Part shown: piece by piece, positions 46,954-56,532 of the stretch
Numbering within the stretch: the first letter of the stretch is position 1
Layout of the letters: every line of letters begins with the position of its first letter
Origin: Coenobita brevimanus
Lineage: Eukaryota; Arthropoda; Malacostraca; Decapoda; Coenobitidae
Length of the DNA: 64,000 nucleotides
Direction: 5' to 3'
Assembly: GCA_032717465.1 (NCBI GenBank)
Contig: CM064657.1
Coordinates: 22,632,468 to 22,696,467 of the forward strand
Position numbers and translations under genes: made by a program
Notes under the pieces: generated by a model
The model's database searches: none
What the model was told of the DNA's origin: nothing
Seen by the model: the letters and a program-made list of their open reading frames with translations, nothing else

Positions 46954-46992
<39 letters not shown>
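46954..46992. repeat. Poly-T run, 39 bases
   Basis: Uninterrupted T tract in E2. The same place in E1 (about 41,046) has only eight T. Confidence 0.85.
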
Positions 46993-46994
<2 letters not shown>

Positions 46995-47062
46995 TATGGA
47001 TTCCAAACTATTTGAAAATCATAGAATATTGTTTCTAGTGATAATATCAGGTTGTAGTAATC

Positions 47063-47184
47063 ATGTTACGGGTTGTCGGGAAGTGCAAAGTGGAGACTTC
47101 GTTACCCAACTTCAGAGGTCTCCACAAGTCCTACGGTACTCGACGAAGGCTTAACAAACATCCCATGAGAAAGCTGAAGGTATG
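47063..47184 (+). other. Exon-like conserved segment in TTAA-1
   Basis: ATG at 47,063 opens a short basic frame (KCKVETSLPNFRGLHKSYG, then RRRLNKHPMRKLK) ending in CTGAAG followed by GTATGT, a consensus 5' splice site. E1 keeps the same stretch at about 41,125-41,224 with mostly third-position changes, except one TGA. It may be a remnant first exon of the element or a captured host exon. Confidence 0.3.
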
Positions 47185-49128
47185 TGCCATATGCATATGT
47201 AATTTTAATATTCGAGGAGTAATAACTGATTTTTGGCAAATATTTTTAGAGAGTCTGTCGGAGCGCGAATATGCCCGCGGGACACGCAAGTCAAAGCAAA
47301 ACATGCCCGCGGTTTGGGGGTTAAAGATGCATGGAGAGAGCATTATAACCGGTTGTTGAATGAGGAGTTTGACTGGGACAGAGAAGGTTTGGAGCAAGCA
47401 GATCCAGTGTCTGGCCTTTGGCCTTTGATTGATGCTGCTACTGTGAGTGAGGCAATAGACATGATGAAGGTGGGGAAGGCAACAGGTGTGTCTGGGTTGA
47501 CTGCCAAAATGTTGAATTCCTCAGGCCTTCAGGTGAAGTTAGTCATTGACCTGATAAATAGGATTATTTATGAGTGTGTTGTCCCAGATGATTGGCTGAA
47601 GAGTGTAATTGTAAATGTGTATAAAGGGAAGGGTGATGCCCTGGAAAGGGGAAATTATAGAGGTATAAAGCTTTTAGATCAGATAATGAAGGTAATGGAG
47701 AGAGTTTTAGAAGGTATGATTAGAGAAAGAGTGAATATTGATGAGATGCAGTTTGGGTTTATGCCAGGTAGGGGTACCACTGATGCCATATTCATTGCTT
47801 GACAGCTTCAGGAAAAATATATTGGTAGGAGAAGGGATCTTTATTTTGTTTTTGTTGATTTGGAAAAGGCCTTTGACAGAGTCCCTAGAGAGGTGGTGAA
47901 GTGGGCAATGAGAAAGCTTGGCTTGGAGGAGTGGCTGGTTAGGGTGGTTATGGCTATGTATGTGGGTGCTCACACCCAGGTAAGAGTGAATGGAGATTTG
48001 AGTGATGAGTTTTCCGTGAATGTTGGTGTGCATCAGGGGTCAGTTTTGAGTCCCATGTTGTTCATCATGGTACTTGAAGCCCTTTCATTTGTCTTTAGAA
48101 ACGGACTCCCGTGGGAGTTGTTGTATGCTAATGATTTGGTGTTGATTGCAAAGAATGAAAGGGAGGCGGAGGAAAGGTTTAGGAAGTGGAGAGATGGTAT
48201 GGAGCACAAGGGCTTAAGGGTAAATGCAGATAAAAGAAAAGTGATGTTATCTAGGGTTGGTGGCGGTACTGTCAAAGACGAGGGAGAGTGGCCATGTGCA
48301 GTTTGCCACAAGGGCGTGGGAAGTAATTCCATATTGTGCGGTGTTTGTGATAAATGGGTGCATAAGAGATGTAGTGGTATCAGAGGTGGACTGCGAGATA
48401 ATGCTGACTTCATGTGTATAGCGTGTCGGGGAGAGCAGGTGGAGATTGTCAGACGTGAAAGAATTGAACTTGCTGGCGAATCTCTTGAGTGTGTGAAAGA
48501 GTTTTGGTATTTGGGAGACATGTTGTGTGCTGGAGGTGGGGCTGGAGCTAGCTCTGTGGCTAAGGTGAGAAGTGGTTGGAAGAAGTTCAGGGAGCTCTTA
48601 CCTCTCCTGACATTGAGAGGACTCTCCCTACGTGCTAAGGGGTCTTTGTTTGCAGCATGTGTTAGGAGTGTAATGCTGTATGGTAGTGAGACCTGGGCAG
48701 TGAAGGAGGAGGATATTCGCCGGCTCAGATGTACAGAAATGACAATGATTGGGTGGATGTGTAGTGCATCCCTGCATCCAAGGTCTGGGAGGGCTGGGTT
48801 CACGATGGAAGAGTTGAGAGGTAGGATGGGACAGGAGTGTACTGGTGTTGTGATGAGGAGAGGTAGATTGAGATGGTTTGGACATGTGGAGAGGATGGGG
48901 GATGATAATTGGGTGAGGAAGGTGAGAAGTGTTAATATTGGGGGTGAAGTTACGATGGGTAGACTGAGAAAGACATGGGACGAGGTCATTAAGTGTGACC
49001 TCAGGGTTAAGGGACTGAACAGGGAGGCTGCAATGGATTGTGCAGCATGGAGAGCCGCTGTTAGGTGACCAAGGCTGATGCATGCAAGCATTTTGGAGCC
49101 TTTAAAATTGAAATGAAATGAAACGATA

Positions 49129-50274
49129 CATTATTATAAATGTGGTTGCTGTAAGACACCCAAGACGATGTGTTTGCATATGATCTCACTGACTGGACAC
49201 ATCAGAGCATTCTAACCGAACCTGACCAACAAGTTTTGCCCCCTAATACACCCCATAAAAGTTTAACCACCAAATATTGCCACTAAGCCTCATGAAAGTC
49301 CTCATTACCATTCAAGCAAAAATTTCTGACCTAAGCAGTAATAACCCCTAGCATCACGCATATTTTGCCAGGAATCACTTTTGGCACACTCATAAAAAAA
49401 AAAAAAAATAGGTTGAAACTGTTTCTGAAAGTCATTAGGAATCAACAGTAAAGGAAAAAAAGCAATACTGAAGTCGTCAGCATGGAGTAATTGCGTACTT
49501 CTCACGTCTCAGATGCACATGAATGCAGTAATTGTGAATAATACACAAGTCAGCCAAGCAGTTTAATTTGTATAATAGTATAATTCACAAGAACTGAACT
49601 CACATAAATGTTTTACCTAGCTATGTATGTCAACACGTAGTGTCTTCACATACCGTAAGAGCCGAATTTTCTTGACCAAAGACTGTCAGTTCGTAATGAT
49701 GGTCAGGCACAAAGTCCTCCCCCCCCCCCCCCCCCTTTTTTTTTTTTTTCTTCACACTCATTGCACTAAAGACAAAAACATGAATTTTACTGCTCCATCG
49801 TTAACTTTTTTATTTCCAACAAGGAAACTATCCACATCATAAACACATCGGACTCATTTTATCTGTGTGATCATTTGCATTTAAGCTCCCAAATCACATG
49901 TCACTTCGTCCAACAGTTTTACATTTTCCTATGGAATAAATGCATTTCTTGTGTTCATAGCATGTTCAGAGTTCTTAGGCCTAACTAAAATTAGTTTGGA
50001 ATCACATGCTCAGAGTTCTGACAGGAAATAAGGAGCAAGGAAAAAAACCAATAAATGCCTCTCATCGCAGCAACCATCCGTACAACACTGAGGCAGGCAG
50101 TGGCAGGTGGTATGGGACATGGGTATAGTACTGTACTGTACTGTTCAGTGTTTTTGTGAAAAAGCATGGGTGTGCTTTGGGGACTTGGGCAGGCATGAGA
50201 TCTGGTAATTTGGATTTTCAGATATTTCGACTTGGGGTTCCCCTCAATTAATCCAAATTAGAGAGGGTTTACTG
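49129..50274. other. Right part of shell J, non-coding
   Basis: AT-rich, with a C18T17-type homopolymer block at 49,717-49,749 and A13 near 49,395. No gene seen. Confidence 0.4.
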
Positions 50275-50321
50275 TATTTTGTGTTTCACCATTAAACATC
50301 TAACCTATCATGGAATGCATA

Positions 50322-50472
50322 ATCATCATCATCATCCGGACCTCCTTTCCCACCTTGGGACAGGTTGAGGAGTAGCAGTGTCCAGACAGACGAAATTTGC
50401 CCAGTCCAAAGGGCCACGCTTCCACTCACTGGCCATTCAAGCCCCCGGAATCTTAGCTTTATCTGATATGCC
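50322..50472. repeat. SINE-like repeat U2
   Basis: Matches U1 (19,224-19,371): CATCATCATCATC run, CTTTCCCACC, GAGGAGTAGCAG, CATTCAAGCCCCC. It lies just right of shell J. Confidence 0.6.
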
Positions 50473-50664
50473 AAAAACATTCACCATGTTCTGCACCTTT
50501 ACATAAACGTGTCCGATAGAGTAAATCCAGATGCTGTCACGTTAAAAAGGGAGGCCAAATCCCTGATCATGCACTTCACCTCACAATATTCATCCAACCA
50601 GCTCAATCTCTTGTCTTTCCCTTAGCCTCACCGATTTCTAAACCTAATAATAATAATTGTAAAT

Positions 50665-50963
50665 CAGTCTATCTATCTATCTATTGCCAGATGCCATAAT
50701 CCAGTAAGGGGTGGTCACAAAGAAATCGCCTCCATTTTGCCCTATCCTCCACCATTTCATTGCCCTGCTCCCAGCTCACACAACTTGTCTCATATACTGT
50801 ACCTCTCCACTCCATCCCTCCATCTCATCCTTGGCCTCCCTCTCCCTCTCCCCCACTCCAACTCACTCATATACACTCTTCTTGTCAGTCTCTTACTCTC
50901 CATCTTCTCCACATGGCCAAATCACCTCAGTGTGTTTCTCCTAATGCTTCCTATCACATCCAC
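50665..50963 (-). mobile_element. LINE A copy A8, short 3' fragment with 9-bp target duplication
   Basis: The target duplication ATTGTAAAT lies at 50,656-50,664 and 50,964-50,972. It contains the last ~85 codons of LINE A (reverse strand) and the TATC tail. More diverged from the consensus than A1, A10 or A11. Confidence 0.85.
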
Positions 50964-51043
50964 ATTGTAAATAAATTTTGACAATTATGAAAGCCTTAAA
51001 GATTAAATATTTCATGCATCAATGAAAACTGTGACCGATAATC

Positions 51044-51583
51044 ATGTGTTTACATTCGGGCTGTTCAAGGAAACGCTCTTTGAAAATACAAAGAAATTTC
51101 TGAATAAATGGTGGAAAATAAGAGAGAAGAAAATAAAAGAGCCCAGCAGCAGGAACAGTAACTAAAATAACATAAAGAAGGGCCATTGAAAAGGCTATCC
51201 TCACTGCATCATCGATCGATAAATCATGTGTTTACATTCGGGCTGTCCAAGGTAAAATTCTCTGAAAATACAAAGGAATTTCTAAGTAAATGTTGGAAAA
51301 TAAGAGTTAAGAAAATAAAGGAGCTCAGCAACCAGAACAGTAACCAAAACGACATAATGATGGGCTTTTGAAAAGACTATCCAGATCACATCATCGATCG
51401 ATAAATCATGTGTTTACATTCAGGCTGTTCAAGGGAAAACGCCTTGAAAATACGACAGAATTTCTAAATAAATGTTGAAAAATGAGAGAGAAGAAAATAA
51501 TGGAGCTCAGCAACCAGAACAGTAACTAAAACGACATAAAGAGGGGCCGTTGAAAAGGCTATCCCAATCGCCTCATCGATCGC
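51044..51583. repeat. 182-bp tandem satellite, three units
   Basis: Units start at ATGTGTTTACATTC: 51,044, 51,226 and 51,408, exactly 182 apart. Each ends near CATCGATCGAT. Identity is high (about 85% by eye). No coding. Confidence 0.88.
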
Positions 51584-52370
51584 ATTCCCCGTCAAAACAT
51601 CGATTCTCCGTCACAACAGTTCGTGCCTTGGATGACTCTGTGTCATTCATATATTATTATTATGCATAACAAATGTTTATTTAATTATCCCAGGACCGTC
51701 TGATGGTGGGATTGTACTGTGTACAGTGCTGGTGCTTCTTCCCAACTGAGTTTGCATACGTGTCGGAGATTGCATTCTCCAGTGACCTTGACTGGGCACA
51801 AGGGAGACGGACACCGGTTTTAGGCTTAGGCTAGCTTCTTTTACATCTGTTAGGGCATTTAGATTGGCTTTAAGCCTTTTTTTGGACTCATTTGGATGGG
51901 TTTTGCACTTGAGGGGAAACCCAAGGCTCAAAAACGCATCCCTATACTCTACATGTTAAATCTATCCTGAGATACGATACCCCTTCTAGCGATGGGTTTT
52001 CACTTAACCAATTGCACTGGTAAACCAGGGTTTGCCTGTACACATGCTGTAGAAATAAGTGCCAACAGCCCGCATCCATTAGTTTCCATGTACTTTATTT
52101 AGTTGTAATATTTACATTCACTCTTCTATCTGTGGTCTAAATAAAGTGATATGCTCTGTCTAATAAAGAAGACAAAGTAAATGGGGCCAGTTGGTGTAGA
52201 GTAACTCTTGAGACGAGGAGATGAACGACATTTGGCAATTTCGTTAAAGCTCAGTTCTGCAGAGAAACAATCCTTTAATTGACAGAAAAATGGTACATAT
52301 ACTATAGATCTTGTCTGTGCATCTTCATACTGCACTGTTCGTACAAGGTTTGCTGTTTGGTAGTCCTGTG
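51584..52370. other. Right part of shell K and spacer
   Basis: No gene recognised. The K terminus is at 52,038, followed by unique-looking sequence up to the TA array. Confidence 0.4.
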
Positions 52371-52660
<290 letters not shown>

Positions 52661-52661
52661 A

Positions 52662-52738
52662 ACCTCAATATAACCAACTTTGGTAGACCGAAATTTGCTT
52701 TTATCGGACTCGAGGAGCTATTGGACAAAATTCCCAAA
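52662..52738. repeat. Truncated Tigger-like terminus
   Basis: TACAGTAAAACCTCAATATA begins a terminus unlike that of TG3. It is cut off at 52,738 where TG3 starts. Confidence 0.5.
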
Positions 52739-55018
52739 CAGTAATCCCTCCACTTCTGATGTAAAAGAGTCAAAAGCATGTCCGGAAAATGTTCCCGTCC
52801 GGATAGTGGGCCTCTGCCTCCTGGACTTGTACTAATGGACCCTAACCTACCCTGACTCAGAAAAACACCTATACAACTCCCTCTGGACATGCATAGCACC
52901 TATTTAAGACCCAAATCACACCAATAAGGGACATAAGAGACTGAAATAAATGCAAAAGAACCAGAGAATGAGGTTTTAGAGGTGAGTTTATACAATATTA
53001 AACATTCCGGGTACTTACAAGAAGTCCCAGGCCCCTGGACTGGTACTTATGGACCCTAACCTAGCCTAACTCAGAAAAACACCTCCCTACTGCACATGCA
53101 TAGCACCTAAGACCCTATTCGCACCAATTAGGGACATAAAAGAGTGAAATGAGGTTTTAGAGGTAAGTATGGAAAATATGAAACATTCTGGGTGCTTACA
53201 ACAAGTCCCTGGCCATCTCGATGAATAACCCGCCTCCTTTCAGACTCTGACAGTAAAAAGGAGTACCTGAAGCACCTGCAGTACACTGTACATGAAGTCT
53301 TGCACTGAACTTAGTCATTTACACTCAGAATTCCATTATCTTAACACTGCGCACTCTAGTCTTACTTGCGCTCCATTGCACCTTAATAAGTGTTGCACTC
53401 TGCACTAAAGTCTTTGCACTCATAAATCCATTTTCTTAACATTACACACTCTATTCTAATTTGGGCCCCATTGAACGTCAGTAAAATCAGCGTTGCACTC
53501 TGCACTTTGGTCTTTGCACTCACATTTCTAATTTCTTAACACTACGCACTGTTTTCTTCACTGCACAACACTGTAAATTCCTGTGTGGTCTAGTGGAGAG
53601 TTCTTGTCGTTTAATCACTGTCAGAGTCTGAGAGTAGCTGAAGCAGGTGGCCTAGGGGTGTGTCGCTGGATCATGGTGATGGATTACCCACTGCAGACGA
53701 CTCTGAAGACAGGCGCAAACTCACGTCCAGTGGTGACTCCACCGTGCCTGATGTGCTGGGCATCTGGCTTGGAGGATAAGGGCCTGTCTTGGGGAGGCAA
53801 TGGTGTCAAGCCAGGGCTGGGCACAGCGGGGGTCACGGGTCTGAAAACGCTGTCAATGGTTGATTGACGCAAGGAACGACGATATTGGCTATTAATGATG
53901 TGCTGCCTGAAAGCGCGCACTTCCTCCACAAATCCCAAGGACCCCATCTCCCTGTCGCAGTCCGGGTGTTCCAGGTAGTTGAGAACAAACTCTACGTGTT
54001 CCTGGAGTGCGATTAGCTTGGGGATGGCTGGAGTAGTGTCCCGCTGAGAGGATTCCGCATCATCGTCGCTGTCCTTGTCGGAATCTTCAAGCTGGGTACT
54101 GACACCTGCAACTGAAGATGCGATCTCAATATCAGACATGGTCTGATACCCAGGATCGCCCTCGTCGTCATCCAACCACTCACGCACTTTGTCCACATCA
54201 ACGTCGTCTCCATGCGCACATAGATGTGCATGGAAGTAATCCACGTCAAAACCTAGGAAATCGTGCTCCACATCCGTTCCGAGAATAAGACGAGACCAAC
54301 CATTTTCAAGAGTCTTGACAGGGACTTCCTTCCATGCACTGGCTCAGTTGTAGATTGCAGATTTGATGTTGTAGCGGCGAAGGTTTTCCAAAGTCCTCTG
54401 GCCTGGCATGTCCTGTCTCTCCCTGCGCTTGTCCTCATCCTCGAGAACAACCATCACCTCGTCCAGGAACTTCCGTCAGTACAGCCTCTTCATTGCCACG
54501 ATCACTCCTTGGTCCATTGGTTGGATGAGAGCAGTCGAATTAGGTGGCAGAAACATGCATCTAATGTGCCCATTCTCAGCCACCAAGTCCTTGTCGCACG
54601 GGAGAGCAGGTGCTTTGTCGAGGAGAAGGAGGGCCTGTACCTGGTCGTGCAGGATTCTCATTGTCTTCGTCTGGTAATGGATGACCTCCTTGATGAAATG
54701 GCGGTGGAACCAGTCTTTGAAGATGTGGGCAGTGAACCATGCCTTCAAAGAATGGTATCAAACGACAGGAAGGACATCCATCACCTCACGAAGACACCGA
54801 GGCTGCTTTGCACGGCCAACAATAACGGGCTTAAGCCGGTGCATGCTGTTAGCACTGGCACAACATAAAGCAGATATCCGTTGCTTGGAGAGCTTGCGGC
54901 CAGGTACACGCTTCTCCGTCTCCTCGGCTAGAGTGTTTGTTGGCAAAGAGCAATAGAATAAACCAGTTTCGTCAGCGTTGTAGACTTGACCGAGAGTTAG
55001 GCCCTCTCTGTCGATCAA
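52739..55018 (-). mobile_element. Tigger-like transposon TG3, transposase-bearing, right part lost
   Basis: The terminus CAGTAATCCCTCCAC (52,739) and following ~600 bases are shared with TG4 (55,762-56,360). An internal direct duplication repeats about 190 bases (GGACCCTAACCT(A)... AACTCAGAAAAACACCT at 52,838 and 53,052). The transposase frame reads leftward from 55,018, where a LINE A9 fragment replaces its 5' part. Confidence 0.8.
53684..55018 (-). pseudogene. Tigger/pogo-family DDD transposase, three TGA stops
   Basis: One continuous frame of 445 codons. The first motif is VYNADETGLFYCSLP (first catalytic Asp, about 54,970), then KQRISALCCASANSMHRLKP. Next comes KAWFTAHIFKDWFHRHF, LLLLDKAPALPCDKDL (second Asp at 54,617-54,619; family norm is LLLDNAPAH) and FLPPNSTALIQPMDQGVI (third Asp at 54,512-54,514). 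The typical C-terminal RTLENLRRYNIKSAIYN and WKEVPVKTLENGWSRLI follow, then an acidic tail. Stops are all TGA: 54,758 (after DVLPVV), 54,476 (after KRLY) and about 54,371 (YN-stop-ASAW, a Trp in the family). No indels. The N-terminal DNA-binding HTH domain is missing beyond 55,018. The enzyme would cut and paste at TA. Confidence 0.9.
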
Positions 55019-55545
55019 CTAATACCTCTGTTATTTCCCTAACTCTGTCAGTAAGTATTGTACCATATACTTTTCCTATTACACTAAGTAGACAAATGCC
55101 CATATGATTACCACACACTTCTTTTTCCCCTTTTCCTTTGTACAGGGGAATAATTACACCTGCCTTCCAATCCTCCGGGACTCTACCTTCCTCCCAGGCC
55201 AATCTGCACATCTTTCACATCCATTCTACTACTATCTCTTCCCCATGCTTCAGCATTTCACCACACAATCCATCAGTTAATAGGGCTTTCCCCTTTTTAA
55301 CTTACATCATTGCTTCCACAACTTCCGTCCTGCTGATTTCTTCCTCTCTTCTCACATCTCTCCATCTCCCAGCTATTCCCCAGCCACTCATACTTGCATT
55401 AGTTTCATTCTCTGTTTTCAACAATTCTTTAAAGTGTTCTCTCCATCTACTCACTTTTTCTCCATTCCACTAGTAATCTACCATTTTTATCTTTCAGTCC
55501 CCAGCTAACTTCTTTGGCACCCTGTCTGACTTTCTTTACCATTCC
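55019..55545 (-). mobile_element. LINE A copy A9, internal fragment lacking a tail
   Basis: The reverse strand reads the LINE A linker and early RT (WEEGRVPEDWKAGVIIPLYK, GNHMGICLLSVIGKVYG), ending at VREITEVLV. Both ends are internal to the element and there is no GATA tail, so this is a rearranged piece rather than a simple insertion. It abuts the TG3 transposase exactly. Confidence 0.8.
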
Positions 55546-55761
55546 TAAGCATAATTAAATAATCTGGTTTCATTACAGATAACCTAAAAAAACATGATTA
55601 TATTGAATAAGCTCCTCTGATGCAAATGTTGTTGTTGTTGAAGAGTTGCATCATTACTAAATCAAAATTTACTCTGTTATCAGCTTTCAAGTTTATCATA
55701 TCTACATCTATCTATCTGTTTATCTATCTATCTATCTATCTACTATCTATCTATCTATATA
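55546..55761. repeat. Spacer with (TATC)n microsatellite
   Basis: TATC repeats at 55,705-55,758 immediately precede the TG4 terminus. They may be the tail of a lost LINE or SINE. Confidence 0.6.
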
Positions 55762-56532
55762 CAGTAATCCCTCCACTATCCGATGTAATAGGGACAAAGG
55801 CATGTCCAGAAAGTGGTCCCATCTGTAAAGTGGGCCTCTGACTGCGGGACTGGTACGTATGGACCCTAACCCAGCCTAACTTTGAAAGCCACCTAAAAAA
55901 CTCCCTACGAGACATGCGTAGTACTTATTTAAACCTATTTAAGACCCTGTTCACACCAATAATGGACATAAAGCATGAAATAAATGAAAAGGAACCAGAG
56001 AATGAGGAATTGGAAGTGAGTATGGAAAATACTTAGGCCTAGCAGCATACAGGATACTTACAGCACATCTGTGGCCACCTCCTCTAACTCTCTAAGACTC
56101 TGGTAGTTGTGAAAATGCTCTTGAAGCACAGACAGTAATCCAGTGTTGTGCTACACTTAATTCTTTTCACTGTGAATTATAACTGTTTAACACTGCACAT
56201 TCTTCTTAACTGAACCACACCAGTTTCAACCGCTATTCCAACCACCACTTTGCACTCCACAGTTAATCCTTTGCACTCTAAATTCTAATTTCATAACAAT
56301 GCACAACATTGTAAATTCCCATGTGATCTAATGGTGTGTTACTGCGGTTTATTCGCTGTTTATTCACAAAAAACGAGCATGTGCAGCATCGATTACGATG
56401 GACGTCTTCCCTGAACGAAGGTCAGGCAGTAACTGGGAACAGGGTTGCCTGATCTGAACTCGGCCACATTACCAAACTCCTCAATTTTCATTACCAAATT
56501 CTTAAATGAAGTATTTAATCTTCACTAATTAT

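Larger units (their letters stand above)
45269..47324. mobile_element. TTAA-1 element copy E2 inside LINE D
   Basis: TTAA at 45,269-45,272 and 47,321-47,324. The left end is TTAACCCCTTAACTGCGGGG and the right end in reverse complement is TTAACCCCCAAACCGCGG. Removing one TTAA copy and the insert joins the LINE D codons for EHI and KDAW in frame, proving a clean TTAA insertion. 2,056 bp, no transposase. Matches E1. Confidence 0.9.
43955..49068 (+). pseudogene. LINE D endonuclease-RT-PHD polyprotein
   Basis: ATG at 43,955 leads MTIHKKRFQSKPEDSKSPMG, then endonuclease motifs MRVGSWNVGSLRG, CLQEVRYRG, MSAYAPQAG, GGLNGHIG (about 44,431; the usual GD is GG, aspartate lost) and SQIDYFLVRR. A one-base indel near 44,275 shifts frame. 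The frame then runs to E2 at 45,269 and resumes in phase at 47,325 (KDAWREHYNRLLNEEF). RT shows GKATGVSGLTAKML, NYRGIKLLD, FGFMPGRGTTDAIF, a TGA at 47,800-47,802 in place of arginine, VDLEKAFDRVPREVVKWAM (motif A), HQGSVLSPMLF (motif B) and LLYANDLVL at 48,124 (motif C, YADD changed to YAND). A C4HC3 finger follows at 48,295-48,426: CAVC, CGVC, HKRC, CIAC. The C-terminal LRWFGHVERM ends at 49,068. Catalytically dead. Confidence 0.9.
43505..49128 (+). mobile_element. LINE D with PHD-type zinc finger, split by TTAA element E2
   Basis: It has a 5' leader (about 43,505-43,954), endonuclease, RT, zinc finger, C-terminal domain, a short 3' UTR and an AAATGAAATGAAACG tail at 49,110-49,128. Without E2 it is about 3.6 kb and probably near full length. 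The exact 5' end is not fixed. No target duplication was found. Confidence 0.82.
43011..50274. mobile_element. Tigger-like shell J containing LINE D (candidate)
   Basis: The left terminus is TAGTAAACCCTCTCTATTTC and the right terminus in reverse complement is CAGTAAACCCTCTCTAATTT. Fifteen of the first 16 positions match, and TA lies on both sides (43,009-43,010; 50,275-50,276). The remaining own sequence is 43,011-43,500 and 49,129-50,274 with no transposase seen. Confidence 0.65.
41799..52038. mobile_element. Outer Tigger-like shell K (candidate)
   Basis: The left terminus is CAGGCAAACCTCGATTTGCG and the right terminus in reverse complement is CAGGCAAACCCTGGTTTACC, each flanked by TA (41,797-41,798; 52,039-52,040). 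GATACCCC-type sequence follows inside both ends. The enclosed 10.2 kb is mostly later insertions. The pairing rests on the termini alone. Confidence 0.55.

Noticed and set aside
48295..48426. Host PHD-finger gene
   Set aside because: The finger is in frame with the RT and the LINE C-terminal domain, so it belongs to LINE D.
53583..54868. Plus-strand ORFs across 53.6-54.9 kb (94 and 201 aa)
   Set aside because: They are antisense to the Tigger-like transposase, whose catalytic motifs are clear on the minus strand.
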